A DNA stretch of 64,000 nucleotides from Breviolum minutum Mf 1.05b.01 (Eukaryota; Sar; Dinophyceae; Suessiales; Symbiodiniaceae): positions 248,001 to 312,000 of the forward strand of contig DF239110.1 in assembly GCA_000507305.1 (NCBI GenBank), in the 5' to 3' direction. This document shows positions 1-56,804 of the stretch, one piece after another. How positions within the stretch are numbered: position 1 is the first letter of the stretch; each line of letters opens with the position of its first letter. Made by a program: the position numbers and the translations under genes. The notes below the pieces were generated by a model. It made no database searches, had not been told where the DNA came from, and was given only the letters and a program-made list of their open reading frames with translations.

Positions 1-2076
1 ACCTACCCCCTTTAACGTATCCCCCCCATTGCTTTCCTTTACCCATAGGATGCATGTATGGTATATTTACCTACATTGGGTTGATTTTCATGGTAAATGT
101 TGGTAAATATGCCATACATGGATGGTATGGGTTAAGGCCTTAGGGAGCGGGGGGGTTGGTTGCCTGGTTGACCAGCCATGGATTTTTGGACGTAAGGAAG
201 TGCCCATCTCTCCGACTTTGGTTCCGGGCCTTTGTCGTCGCTTGGATATATCCATCGGCGCATCGCTGGGGGTGCGAAATGTCTACCCCCTCGGGACTTC
301 AGAATTTTTGTTTCCACTGCCTGAAACCCACAGCCAAAATACACACGACCTCGAAAAAAATTGATGTCGTTGTTAAAACAAAACAATCCTTTCGATGTTG
401 AGATGGCTAATGGCATGTTAGTTTTTAGGCTGTTCAATTCGTTTACTATGATGAGATGATTGGAAAAACTGGGTTGTTTGGGAGGCGATCCTTCAAAAGT
501 CATGCCGAGGTTGGGCATCTTTCCATGTGTGGAGTCTATTTGGTTGATGTATCATCCTTCTGAAATCGATGTTTTGTGTATATAAACAACTGCCCAAAAA
601 CTGTAGTAAACTGCCTCGGAACCGTAGATGTAGTTTCGAGGGGATAAACTGCCCGTTCTTCACTTGAAGAACATGATGCCTTTAGTTTTGATACCACATG
701 GATCAGTTATCGTGGTGTCATTCATGATCTTCCCTCAAAAAACTACAGTGCGGAGTCAAACCTGACATCCCTCAGGTTTGTTGTACTTGCGAACAGATGC
801 TTGGTGAATTTGAGGTAATGGCCCTCACTTTGCTGCAGTGTACAAGGGAGAGGAAGAAATCGACCACAATCTAGGGGTGCTTTCAGCAGTTTGTTTGGGG
901 GATAGTCATATTGTTGGGGATAGTCATCAACCCAATAGTACTGTAGGGTTTGATTCTTCCCTTCATGAAACCAATGAAACCTACTTGCAGATGGATGACA
1001 GTGGCATTCACGCGTAATTTCAACATCTAGTAAAGCAGATGTAGTTTTGACAGCCAAATGCTTTGGCAAAACGGGGGCTTTTGGAGAAGACTATGGAAGC
1101 TAAACACCTTCTTTGGAGCTATTTGGAAGACTTGGCATTTGTAATTCATATCTAATTATGTCTTGCATATAGAATCTATATATATATACATATATACTTG
1201 GAGAGTATAATAGTAGTCGTCCGGCTACCGGTGACCCCAAGCTTCCACTATAGACAATTGTAGTTATTATTGTTGGTAGACCTGGAACTGGAACTAACAG
1301 CGAAAGTTCTCAAAGAATGTTATCATCAAAGTAAAGAATTGTTTTTGCGTGTGTGTTTTTTAGACAACCGTTATCAACATGAGAAACTGCAGTCTAAAAA
1401 GGAAGCCAGACATCCCCAATGACAGGGACCAGTATCGTCTAGTGGCAGTGTTGCTTACGATAGACTCAACCACCAAAGCGGCTAACCACCAAGTAACTAT
1501 CCGGTGTCTTCAACCATCAGGTGATATGTATATATATATATACCGTACATGTATATACATATATTTAGAGAGAGAGAGAGGGAGAGAGTGCATTATTCTA
1601 GCTGAGACAGGTTTACTTCCAGTGGATACTATCACGATTAGCCGTTTGGTGCTTTGTTATTTAACAACAATACTTATTAATGTAATATGATATAATATAA
1701 TATAATGTAATATAATATAATATAATGTGATATAATATAATATAATGTGATATAATATCATATGATATAATGTAATACATACAATTCTTTTTTTGTACCA
1801 ATTGTTTCCATCTCCATTTCAATCTAGAAAAAACGCCTGAAACTCCACTCTCCAACGGCCCTTTTTTGCATTGCCATTGACCAAACTGAACCCCCTGAAT
1901 ATAGGTGTTTCCAAAAATAGGGTACTCCCCAATCATCCATTTTAATAGGGTTTTCCATTACAAACCATCCATTTTGGGGTACCCCTATTGTTGGAAACAC
2001 CCTGAATATTCATCATCCACACCTCCATTCTTAGCTTCCAAAATTTCAAAATGTTCCGGGCCGGGTGTATCAATAG
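1..2076. other. Left edge without an assigned gene
   Basis: Presumably intron and earlier part of the ligase gene, because its N-terminal exons must lie further left. It holds a short inverted-end element at about 44-131 (GTAGGTAAATATACC family), an AT microsatellite near 1165-1195, an ATAATATAAT-type minisatellite at about 1682-1765, and a copy of the GGGGTACCCCTATTTTTGG family at about 1904-2004. A GC-richer stretch at about 180-300 is open in all three + frames and could hide an exon, but I could not match it to the ligase family. Confidence 0.5.
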
Positions 2077-44050
<41,974 letters not shown>

Positions 44051-47000
44051 AGGCGCGGATGCCGACTGGGACCACCGGACTGGGGGAGGGGACGGTGAAA
44101 CGTTTTTGATGTTTTCGTTTGGCGTTTTTGGATGTTTTTGGGACGTCACTTTTGGAAGGTACAAGTTTTTTAGTAAGCGAATCCTCCCAAATTGGCCGAA
44201 GGTGGAGTTTGATGAGATATATTTGATTCACCCAGATTCAGTTGCTTCAGTGCTTCTTGGGATGTGGCACACAGTGTGATGAGAGGTGGTAGTTGTACGA
44301 AAGTCTGGATTTTTAAAGATTTGATTATATCAACGATTTGTAGATGGTTTTGATGTTAGAAGCTTCAATCGAGATAGCTTGGATTTTTAGTGATGAGGAA
44401 AGGCAAGGAGTGCCTCCCAGAATTCCAGTGGAAAATTAAGGTTTAGGAGAAGATTAAAAGAAGTCATAGTCCTAGTGGTGACGATTGCATCCGAGGAAAG
44501 GTAGTGGAATATCCCAAGATATCCCAAGTTATTTGTTCATTTTCAGTACCTATGAATCATCATTTTCCACTATTTATGCGACTTCGATTCACTGAGAAGC
44601 CACTACCACACGTGTGGTATTTGTGAGCGGAGTCCTTGCTCTATATTTATACAATATACGTGTACACGTACACAACAGGGCAGTGGGCTGCGAGTGGGAA
44701 AAATGAAGATGACACTTGATTGCGTGCTTTTTTTTTTCGTCGCCATGACTTTCTTCAATTTCTTCACATCTTCAGATGTCAGATAGCTGAATCGGTGGCG
44801 ATTATTAAGGTTATGAACCACCACCATTCCTTAGATTCACTGCATTTGTGTTAGTCCTTCGACTAGGGCATGTCAATACCGTTTCGTTCTTGTAGGTGGG
44901 TTCAAGCTGTCCTACGTTTATCAAACATCACCTTTGTGGTAGTGCGGATTCTTTACATGTTTTTTTTTCCCAGCAAGGAGGGTGAGTCATGTTCCGGCTG
45001 TTCGATTTTTGGATCATAATGACAGCCTATACAAAGGTGGGCCCCGGATCCAGTTATAAACGGAGTTACAACTCCTACTTGAATCAGTAGGATTACAACC
45101 CCAATTACTACCATTAATTTTCGACTTTTCAAAATCACTCGGGACTCGGGGCGGATTCCTTTTATGGAATCCAAACCACCTCTTAGAGGGATTCATCCAA
45201 GTGCCATTTTTGATGCTTCCCAATGTGCTGCAGTCATGCCCCTTTACCCACAATTTTCAAAACCACGACTGCAGAAGGGAGCTAATACGGGTTTTATAGC
45301 ATTCAACCAAAAACTCTGTAAATGATGGGATCTTTTTGTTCCATACTGGTGATGGTTCAGAAATCCTGCGGTAACCAGTTGAGGTCGATAGTGTGTATCC
45401 CATAATTTACGACGGGCTATATACATCCCAGGTGGTTTTGTTGGCCGGATTTCTGAACCATCAGCCGTACTGTTGATGGTTCAGAAATCCTACACCACCG
45501 TTTGGATGTATAAAACCAACTGTACATAATGGGATAAACTACCATGGACCATAATCAACTGGTTAGCCGGATTTCTGAAACATCAAGCATGTCTCACCTC
45601 GTGTTTTTTTCGTAAAATCTTTAAGACTTCAATGGCCGTTCGTTGCCCTCCCCCCCCGTCGCTTCCGAAGGCTCTGTGGAGCTTCCAACATGAGCGAAGA
45701 AAAAAAACACCCCGCACCAGACGGGAATTCAAAAGCGATTTGAATTCTTGTGATAGAAATGTCACAGGAAAAAATGCGAAAAAACAATACTACGCAAAAT
45801 ATATCAGTAGTGAATTGCATGAATTAGAATTGAACAAATGAAATTTAGAAGATTAATTTGGAGAATGATTTTAGAAATTAGAAGAATAATTGAAACATTT
45901 TACGTTTGCCAAAAGAAAAAGAGGGAGACCATTTGGCGCTGCACTTTGCATAAAGAGATCATGGACAGGCGCTAGGCCCCCAACCATTATGCGGGGATTG
46001 CAACAAAAAGGCAAAAGTCCGTCGTGGTTTCAACCTGTGCATTGTCAATTTTAGGTACCTTTTCAAAAACAGAAAAAGATAAGATATAACTTGAAAAAGT
46101 GTGTGTTTTCCACAGGGTGGGAGTAAAGTACCCAATAGATCAGCATTTGGTGAATACGTTGCCTTGTTCCTAACCATTTGAGCAATGACATTGGTTATTT
46201 CTGGTTATTTTACGGTTCAGACAGGGGATTATACAACCTACGTATATAACGAGTACACAAGCCGCTATAAGGATTCCGATCAACGGACCAGTCTACGTAT
46301 ATAGAAGAAAAGTAACAAAGTTGATTGAAACGCAGCTCATCTCAATCAAATCTGAGTATTTAAGTTTCATCCTCACACCAAAACTATTTAAGATATTGTA
46401 TGTTTATGTCTCACTAACAAGTCATATACTGGTACCACCCTTTATATTTCTGCTACCTTTTCAGCCATCAAAAAAGGCCACAAGAAGAGAAGTGTATAAC
46501 TTCACATCCAGTGTTCAGGTGGATGCTGCTGCCTCGAGGGACTCATTCCTGGCATTTTTTCAGGGGCGATTTTCACCAAAAGGAGGGAGTCCAGTATAGG
46601 TGTAGATACTTTATATAGTGCATATAGAATATAATAATATACATATATATAGATAGATATATGTTTTTTATTTCCTAAAGACAAACTATATACATGCACA
46701 TATTGCAACTTTATCTTTTCTTTACACTGTTTATATACACTGTTTATATACACTGTTTGTTCTGGATTGATATATGTTAAGGGCATGGAGATGCCTATAA
46801 AATCTGCATTTCAAGAGTCATGGAACATCAGCTGGAGGTTTGGGCACCCTCCATGCAATAGCAGTCCAAGCTTCAAGGAAGGATATGTGGATTCCAAACA
46901 GGTTCCCTAAAACCCCCTTCGTTTCTTCCACAACAAAAATGGTGAAAAAACACACACACACACACAAATGGGTGTTTCCTAAAATGGTGGTACCCAACAA

Positions 47001-47751
47001 CCATGGGTTTTCCTACTAAAAATCATCATTTTGGGGTGTTTTGGGGGTACCAGCATTTAAGGAAACGCACAAATCGATTCCGCTGAACCATGCGGTTTCA
47101 CCGGCTCAACATTCAAGGTATCCTAAGACTCAATCCATACCATGACAGGCCCCCGTCAATCGACAAATCACCGATGTCCAGCCAAAGAAAGCAATTTTTT
47201 GAGCATGTGAAGTTGTAGAAACGTTGGTTATGGAGTGTAATTTGCTTGCCTTTTTTTTCACTGTATGTATTCCTCAGCAATACATAGCCACATGGAACAC
47301 TACATAACCCAACTATCCGAAAGGAGCAGAAAAACAAACACAAGTTGAAGAAAAGACACCCAAAACGATCCCAAAACGTGCAGCGTTTCAACAACCAAAC
47401 ATCACTTGGACATCACAAACGAGACATCCACCAAGAAATCAATCCCTTCAAAAAACATTGAGAAAACTCAACTCGCAACACACATAAAAAAAAACGCGGG
47501 TCCTTTTGTAGCACCAGCTGCCCCTTGGGGCAGTCAACTGCGGCGTGGGCAACGTGGCGTGGTTGCTATGGTTGGGAGTGGGGTAATCTAACACCACAAG
47601 CCTTGACAAGGGGACTTTGGGGATTTTTGTTGGCGATAATAGATCATGCAAAAGGGTGAAGTTCAGGTTTTGCATTCTAGGTGTTTGAAATTGATTTGGG
47701 CATAGGTTTTTGTCGCCATGGTTTTCAACTTTCAACATTGAATCTTTACAG
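44051..47751. other. Region between the ligase and the second gene model
   Basis: The first part should be the ligase 3' untranslated region; no clear polyadenylation signal is expected in dinoflagellates. It holds a TAGGGGCCC-type element near 45030-45115, two CCATCAACAGTA-type elements head to head (45343-45590), AT microsatellites near 46640, and a GGGGTACC-like element near 46972-47068. Weak coding-like spots: 46509-46560 (VDAAASRDSFLAFFQ) and 47510-47570 (GC-rich, open in all frames). Confidence 0.5.
45343..45590. mobile_element. Two CCATCAACAGTA-family elements head to head
   Basis: Two copies in opposite orientation share the junction GTACTGTTGATGG near 45466. Each carries the family's CCGGATTTCTGAA arm and the AACTGGTTA/TAACCAGTT inner motif. 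The pairing makes one compound inverted structure of about 250 bases. Confidence 0.7.
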
Positions 47752-47815
47752 AGAAAAAAACACCCACAACCACAGAAGCAACCCCAGAAGGTTCCCCCAG
47801 CGAACTTCAGGCGAG
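47752..47815 (+). CDS. Second gene, candidate exon: Thr/Pro/Glu linker
   Basis: After CTTTACAG. Encodes EKKTPTTTEATPEGSPSELQ (first residue split). Ends GCGAG|GTCCGG and joins the next candidate in phase across an 86-base intron. Confidence 0.4.
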
Positions 47816-50800
47816 GTCCGGACCTCCCAAATGGGTCGGTTTTTTGGGGAGTTTGGGAAGGGAATCGCCTTCCCCCCAAAATTCCCACGAGAAATTCCCA
47901 GGGTTTTTGTGTTGCGCCCGGTTTATGTGCTAACCCACTCCGAGACCCACTTCCTGAATGTGGGTATGTTACATGTCTGGCAAGCTGCCAACCCCATTTG
48001 AAATCCAGCTAAATAGTGCCTGTATTGAAATTGCAGATGTGGGATTTTATGATATGCTCCTGCAAAAATATAAAGAACTAGCAGAGGAATGGAACTTTGA
48101 CTAGGACATTCATCTACAAACCTGGTACACGTTCCAATTGCCGTGTAAATCCTAAGCCTTGTTGCAAAAGGAAGGATGAATCTACTCACGAAAAGCCATA
48201 GATTCGTTTGAACAAAGAGCATCATGGATAAATCATATTATCTGGTCACATTATAGCGACCTCACACGACCTCACCCCAAATGGTGGTTTAGCAACGGAA
48301 ATCCCCTTATTTCAGGAATATCCAGGCAGGTGCAATACTATAATTTGGCCAGATATTATTCCATTTTGAATGATTTGAAATTTCATGGCTATAAATATAT
48401 ATATATAGGTATATAAATATCAACTATCATTTGTCTCATGGTTAACCAATGAAAAAACCATAGATTCATTTGTACAATTCCTGGAGAAATGATTTCATCT
48501 TAAAGAAGATTCCCGTATATCAAGATCTAGGTGGTGGTTTTAAATATTTTTTTATTTTCACCCCCACTTTGGGGAAGATGTCCATTTTGACGAATATTTT
48601 TCAAAGGGGTTGAAACCACCAACTAGATATCCAATATCCATGAAGCATCCCCTAAAGCTCCAAATACCCGGTGAGGTTCGGTGCCAAAACTGGCACTCCA
48701 AAACTGGCACTGGACTCCACAACCTAAAACCACGACTGCGATTTGGAGGGATTTGGAAGATATTTTTGGATCAATTAATCAATGAATCAACCAGGTGGTG
48801 GTTTCAAATATGTTTTATTTTAATCCCTGGGGAAATGATCCAATATGGGTTGGTCAACCACCAACTAGATCAACTGTTCAAAGCACCCCGTTGTCCGACC
48901 AAGTCATGCAAGTCTGCCTCAGGTCATGCAAGCCTCCGTCCGACCAAAGTCGCCATTGGCACTGAAGCCGTTGCTTGAAATTGTGAATGGTGGAGTTTTG
49001 ATGGTTGGTTTTACTATATTTTTTTGTACTCCCCGGAAAATTTTGGTGGAACCTGAAAATCACCCATTTGCAAAGGAAAATCATCTGAACCAAACATTCA
49101 CTTTTGTGTTCCATGTTAATTTTCAGGAGTGTATCATGGGAATTTGTAAGGGACCCACCCCCTTCAAATGCCATGTAAGACCCCTTTTCATATTCCTTTA
49201 ATAAGACCGTCTTTCATGATTTTGCCACTTGGAATGGCTTAATGTTTGATGAGAAAAGCACAGGCTGAGAGCAAAGTTGTTTATTTGAATTGCTCATTTG
49301 CTTTACTCGTTTAAGGACTGAAGAAGATGATTTAATCATCTTGTAATCTTTGGGAAGCAGAAATGGATGTTTCCGAAAATAGTGGCACCCCCAAATCATC
49401 CATTTTAATAGGGTTTTCCATTATAAACCATCCATTTTGGGGTACCCCTATTTTTGGAAACACCCAAATGGATGGGTTTAGACTATCTATCACCGGGAGC
49501 TTTTTTTCTTTCTGATTTCAACCTTGCCTTTTTGGGGCCGATAGGCGGGCCATGCAATATATCCATGGGCTGCTAAAACATACCATACAGGAATCTCACG
49601 CTTTGGAGAGAGTCAAGGTTTATGAATATATTTATATCCGTATGATTTTCATAAATATTTATATGAGCGCCCGCCAAAACCTCCGACATTTTGGAACAGT
49701 TACACCAGGACACTGATACTTGATACCATCATGAAACTCTCAGGAACGATAGGGGTGACACAAAAAACGATGACTCTTGATACACATGTTCGCCTGATTT
49801 TATTGCAAACATTAAATCCTCAGGAACGATGAGGGACACACAAAAAACGATGACCATTTCAGCCACGTCTTTTCGCGGATGTAATAGGTTTAGTCCGTTG
49901 CTCATATATATATACACACATGTACATATATGCTGTACCGCAGTCATTGTGCCTATTCAACCTACCCCTTCCTAACGTACCCCCCTGGTACGGACGGCCC
50001 CAAAAATACCCTTCATTATCTCCCAAAGATACCCCTTATTAAAAGAAAACATACATGGATCACCATAAACTATAAACTGGTTTATTACGATCCTATATAA
50101 TCATGATAAATGTAGGTATCCCATACCATCCATGTGTGGCATATTTACCAACATTTACCATGAAAATCAACTATTCATGTAGGTAAATATACCATACATG
50201 GATCCTATGGGTATATATATATATGTACCAGTTTCATAGATCACCATGGCTATGGGATTTTTGTTTCCATTTCAAGGTTTCAATATTCAACAGGCGAAAT
50301 CAAGGGCACAAACTGCACCCCGCTGTCCGACAAGGCCCGTGTCTCAATGTCAGACCTTGGAAGGACTTGTGGAGTGCTCACAGGTGGGTAGTTGGTTGGT
50401 TGGTCCGGTTGGTTGAGTGGTTAGTTACAGTAATTTGGTTTGTTAGTTAAGATAATTGAGTGAATTGGTTAATGTAAATTGAGTGGTTTGTTTGTTGATT
50501 TTTGAAATTTGTTGGTTACATGTTGGTATACATCTTGGTTATTGTAGTTAGCTTGTTAGTTTGTTTACTGATTTCTGATTGCTGATGGTGGTCAGGAATG
50601 GCTTTAAACACAATTTTGAGAGTTGAGGATTCCAAGTCGACGTCAATCGGCGAATCCATGTCCCTGCCTGGGTTTGTTAGGATCAATGGTTAGGATCTAT
50701 CGTTAAGATCAATGGTAATCTGTGTGGTGGTTTCAAAGATTTTTTATGTTCATCCCTATTTGGGGAAATGATCCAATTTGATGAGCATAGTTTTCAAAGG

Positions 50801-53800
50801 GGTTGAAACCAACCACCAACTCGTAATTATATCCTACTTATACATGGGGTATTAATTGGGGTTAAAACTACCACTGATACTAACCTTTGATCCCAGCGCT
50901 GATAACTAGCCGGGTACCTCCAACCTGCACCTTTCCGCGGAAGATTCGTTGACTCAAGATGTACCCCAGGAATTCTGAAGGTATGATGCCATGAAGGCAA
51001 ACTGAACGATTGACATGTAGCTCTTTGTATACCAGCACCTTCAAGGGTGTCAAATCACCATCCCTTAGAGTTTAATCGGCACCCCTTTGAAGGTCCAGGT
51101 ATGTAAATGTCCTCTATTTTGGGGGTTGAACCCTCCAAAAGAAGGCCTTTCCCCATCAAAATAGCGGGCATTTGCGTTCCAGGTATGTATATTTCGTTCC
51201 AGGAAAGACGTACCCCCAAAATCTCTTTATATAATACTGGTAGTATCGATTATGGAAAGTATAGTTAAACATAGTTAAACATGATCCAAATTTCTGAATG
51301 TTGTGGTTGATGTCACCGATTTGAGAACTATGATTTCTGCCTACTAGAAAGCATGGAATCCTTCTCAGAAACACCAACTCTCGTAAAGTATCAAACCTTT
51401 TTTTCTCCGAAATTCCATGGTAGAGGTGGTTGGATGTTTGGGGTGGAACACGTAGTTTTCTGTAGTATGACCCCGTGGAGATAGTTACAACCAATATATC
51501 TTTGGACTTGTTGGTGGAACATGCAGGGATTGAGGAATGAATCGTAAGTTAAAGCCATCGGAGTTGAGTTGCACAATATCTCAAACAAGGGTATTACATA
51601 TAGGTATATTCTATATTTTATTTATATGTATATTGCATATAAACACAATATATTTTTACATTTATATATACATATTCAAAACTTGGGAGCACCTTCAAAC
51701 AGAACACCCCCCCAATGAACACATTCCTACTATGCATGGTCAATTGAAGACACCTTGGTGTTTTTTTTTGCACCCTCTTAATCCACTCCAAAACCACTTG
51801 CAGAAGGGATTAGCACATAAGGGTTTAAGAGTCACCCACTTCAATACGTTAGAGCTATTATAAACTTACAATCATCTCTGGATGAGGACTGTAAAGCAAT
51901 AAACACAAGAACCATGTCACATGTTTGTTGTCCTTCACAATTTGGTCAACGATGAAACTGCCTCGTCATAAACTGCAGGCGGAGCTCTTGATGCAACTCA
52001 AAGAGTTCAAAGTGCAACGCTGGGAACGTGGCGTTACTTGGTGATGCACCTGCGGATTTTTTGGGGATGAACAAGTGATTTTTTTTTGGGGGGGATGTAA
52101 AGCACCATATTTGGAAAAATCCAACTCCTAAAAATAGGAATCCTGAAAAAATGGGGTAATATTATTATACATAAACCCCGTTTGTCAATGGGGATACCGT
52201 ATAATAATACGATAGAATGGATTTACTATAGATTTTGGCTGTGGCTCCCACCCGGTAACAGTCCTGCGCCACACCCAATTCAACATGGTGGAGGGCACAG
52301 AGGTTGAGACAAGTTCGGTGAAGGGTAGTGATTTAGGGACACATCTTTATCAAATTTCGGTGATGGAAGTGGAAAGTGTTGTTTTTGGAGACTATGTTCT
52401 ACATTCATTGGGGTCAGTGTAGTCCGGTATGGAAAGAGTGTTTTGTAAGAAGAACATCGCATTTCGGGATCCAAGAATGTTGTCAGAGTATGATGAAGGA
52501 GTCCAAATCACACCTTCAGCACGATATCTTTAGGTCGCATGTCCGTTCTTAGTAGGTCAGTCAAGATACCTGTTGATTTATAAGAAATCCTGCACCACCT
52601 GGGATGTATATATATATATATGTGTATACAAAACTCTTGTAAATAATAGGATAAACTACCAACCTCAACTGGTTTTTCCCAGATTTCTGAACCATCAACA
52701 GTATGGAGTAACATGCCAAGGTCAAGGAGCAACAAGCATGGGCTGATTTCTGTGGGACCTGGATGATCGTAGGGATGAGGTCTTGCCTTCCTAAAACTCA
52801 CAGTTCCTGAAAAGAGGCCAAAATCCCAAAAAGGAAAGGCTTGTCTTCCAACCATCAAATGTTAGTTTCAGAGGGGTGTAATGTAATGTTTGAGAAGAGC
52901 CAATGACAAAGTCCATAATAGATACTAATCAAGGCCCATGTCTTTAGATAGATGTGTATGTATATGATTATATGAGTATCGGACAAAATTAGGTATGACC
53001 AAAGTAGTATTGAGAGGGTCGTGGGGTTGGCCATTGCTGCAAAACCGATAGAGGCCCACCCTAAAACGATACCCAAAACGATACCCAGGAAGGTTTGTAC
53101 ATGGTGCCGCCACTGCAAAACCGATAGGGGCCCACCCTACTTTAGGATGTCCCTTCGCCATGTACCAAATTTTGTCCGTAACTCATATGTATATATATAT
53201 GTTCTGTTTTATCTGTGGTTACAAACGAAAACAACATATCTATACATATATAATATATATATATATATACATATACAATATGTGTATGCATATTGTATGT
53301 TTTTATATTTCCACATGCATTAATCGTTTAATCAACTTTCCATGTTTCCCAAAAATGGACTTTAAATCTGTTTGAGGCAGCTACAGCATGGCATCCGGTG
53401 CTGAATCGCTTTGATACCATTCTGGCGGTGCGCAAATCATTCGGTTTGAAACAGAGTTCCAGGGAGGAAATGTAGGGAAATTCCGGGGCTGTAGTTTGTT
53501 TTAAAGGAAGATCCAATGTATATATACATATATATATATACATATGTGTTGGTGAATTTTATTTGATTTCAGATTCGATTTACCTAGACTTAGATGTTTC
53601 ATGATAACTCAAAGAGTTGAGCTGAGCTTTCCGGTAGTTTTCAATGATATTAAAAAAGGCACCGTTTTTTTGCTTTCTATCCCACATGCTCTATGGATGA
53701 AATAGTATATATATATAGTTACCTACGTTTACTATAAAATTTAAGCCATGCGTGTAGGTAAATATTCGCAGTCCCATCAAGCACATGAGTAGAGTTTCAC

Positions 53801-56748
53801 CAGCCACTAGCGTCGTGTTGTTTTAGGCTTGGATTTAAGTTTGTTAAACAATAGCTGCTTGGAAAAACTAATTTCCGTACATTATTCATGGTGTCTAAGG
53901 AACTAAATTTCCATTGTATTTTCCTATGGTAGGGATGCGGGGATGGGAAAATCAAACATATATATATATATACATGTATACATAGTTGGAGTTTATACCC
54001 ATTGTAAGGATTCCCGTCATTAAAGGTGGGATGACCATACCCAAGATAAGGAGCTTTCACATTTCTATACATTCATCACAATTCATAACAACACCCACTT
54101 CCGCTAAAACCCCCCCAAAAAAAAGCTGTTAGTTGTTAGAAAGGAAATCCTCCCTGAATTTGTTTGACATAATTTTAGTTTTTTTTGACTACATTAAAGG
54201 CAGATGAATCCTGCCTATGATTTCAACACTGTCATATGTTTTAACTCTGATTAAGGCTCGTATTTCTGCATGTAATCTACCTACACGTAGCTTAGGGGAT
54301 CAGTGTTATAGTTACAGGAACACAAACCATGATTTCCATACACATGAAACAAAAAATGATATGAGATTCTAACTTATTTTCCCTTTCCCCCCCAATAAGG
54401 CCTTAATTCCAGGGAAACAAGTATGGTTAATAACCCCTCATTAAGGCCGGCTATTTTTCATGTAAGGGTACCTTACATGGGGGGTAGGTTGACTACTTGG
54501 ATGTCTTCGGAAGTTAGTAAAAGCTTAGTAAGTAAGGTTATACAACCCCAATATATGCCCATTGATGTATAAAGGTATACAACCCCAATAAATGGTTAGG
54601 GTATACATATCAAACATACGTATACAGTATATATATATATATATATACAACCCCAGTAAATGGTTAGTATATAGGTTATAACCCATTGATCCGATCACCA
54701 TTGGAATCCTAACTTCCACCCAACGGAAACATCCTTTCGTAGCCTCTCACCCAGGTCCTTCACCCGTCCCACCTCCGGCCGTCCGGTGAACCCACCTGGG
54801 TCCCAGGCCTTTGCCGACCCGGCGCAACGCAACACCGAAAATCCTGGACCCAGCGAGGAGCTTGTGGTGGAGGTGCACTGCACGGGAAGGAAGGGGGGAA
54901 AGGGGGAATGGTGAAATCAAGAAGGTGAATAGCTACACCCTGGAAGATTAACATGGAACCTACTAATCAACCATTTAGAAAGGAAAATGATCTTCCAAAC
55001 CTGCAGGATTATGTTCCATGTTAATCTTCCGGGGTGTAGGTGGTGGTTTCAAAGTAGTATACGGCCCATATTTCAAACAAGGTGGGGCCCCGGATCCAGT
55101 TGTAAATGGAGCTATAACACGTATCTGGGTGGTGGTTTCAAATATTTTTTGTTTTCACCCCGATCCTTGGGGAAATGATCCGATGTCACTAATATTATTC
55201 AGATGGGTTGAAACCACCAACTAGTGGGTACAGATCTATGTGGTTGATTTTGGGGTATCATAAACCATTAATAGGCTTCAGCGAGGTGACTAGGTGTTTA
55301 TAGGGATGAACAACTGCCTAGTTTATAAAGGGATTACAACAAACCATGAAAAAAGGATCCCTAGTAAACAACCAATATAACCTAGGTGGTGGTTTCAAAC
55401 CCCGAAGAATTGGGGAAGATGAACCCATGTTGACAAATAGTTTTTTCAACTGAGTTGGTTCAACCACCAACTTGATATGCTGCCTTTCCCTTCTGCAGTC
55501 GTGGTTTTGGCTTGTGGGTTAAGTTTTGGGTGCCAAACACCGAGCCTCACTGGGAAATTTGGAGCAACAGGGCAGGACTTATCATATGTTTGCCTTAGCC
55601 TTAACCTGAATGGGATGTCTGTCAATGTGAAACTGACCTTGTTTTTTTTCTCCTTGGCGTGTTAGATTTCTTTTTTAAATAATGAATGTAATAATGATAC
55701 TGAAGTGAGTGCAATATTTTTTTTCTGAATCAGGAGGCACAAAAGGATAGTTTGTTTAGACATGGTAGATAAGATTCGTTTTTTCTTGAAGTACCGTTCT
55801 ATGTGTTGTCATTTACTTTCAAAGATAGGCATTAGTCATCACAATAGACATGTTGTTGTCAAAACATCCATTGATAGTGGTCAACATGCCATCAATGATA
55901 TCCATTGTTCAAGATCGTCAATGATCCCATACTAGGATGTTTCAGGAAGTTAGGATCAAAGCTTACTAAGTAGGTTATACAACCCCAGTATATCCCATGT
56001 ATAAGTAGGTGAAACAACCCATTGATCCGATCACCTTTGGAATCCTAACAAACCCAACAGGACATCCAAGCATAGATGCATGGTCAAACCCCACCGATGT
56101 TCGTTGAAACGCAGGTGTTGCGCGTGCTCCACGATGTGGTATACTTGCATCAAGAGTTGAAAGGTGACAAATCCCACACCGACGGGACGGACAAACGGTG
56201 TGGGTTTTGACCGGTAAGGTTTTTATTTGGACAATGGCTAAACGGCTTCAACTTTTTGGGGATTAGATATATTTGGTAGGGAACACAGTTCAAATTTTTA
56301 TTTCAGGGTCGATTGGCTAAGCAAGGGTTGGAGGTGGTGTGGGCATTAGAAAGAGACGACCGGATATCTTGAATTTGTTGCATTGTTCTTTATTTTGAGT
56401 TGGTATTGGTGATACTGTTCATATATGGATTTAAAGTATATACAATGATCTGTTTTGGTACTAGTATATTGCCATTGGGTTTATCACGGGATGCATTGAT
56501 ATTGCATTCCCATTTTGCAATAAGTCTACGCTTCTAAGTTCTGTTTTTTTTCCTGTGCCAAAAAGAAAGGCATGTGGCCAAGACCCAGCTTTTCAGCGAA
56601 GAAAAATGAAGAGACTCCGGTAATAAGTAAGTTGAAGCAAGCTTTGTATAAGTTTGTCGAAGCGCACATTGTGACATATTGTGTTTTAATTATTGTTCCC
56701 TATAATGATGGTTTACCAACCACTGATTTGTTTCGGATAAGGTGCATC

Positions 56749-56804
<56 letters not shown>

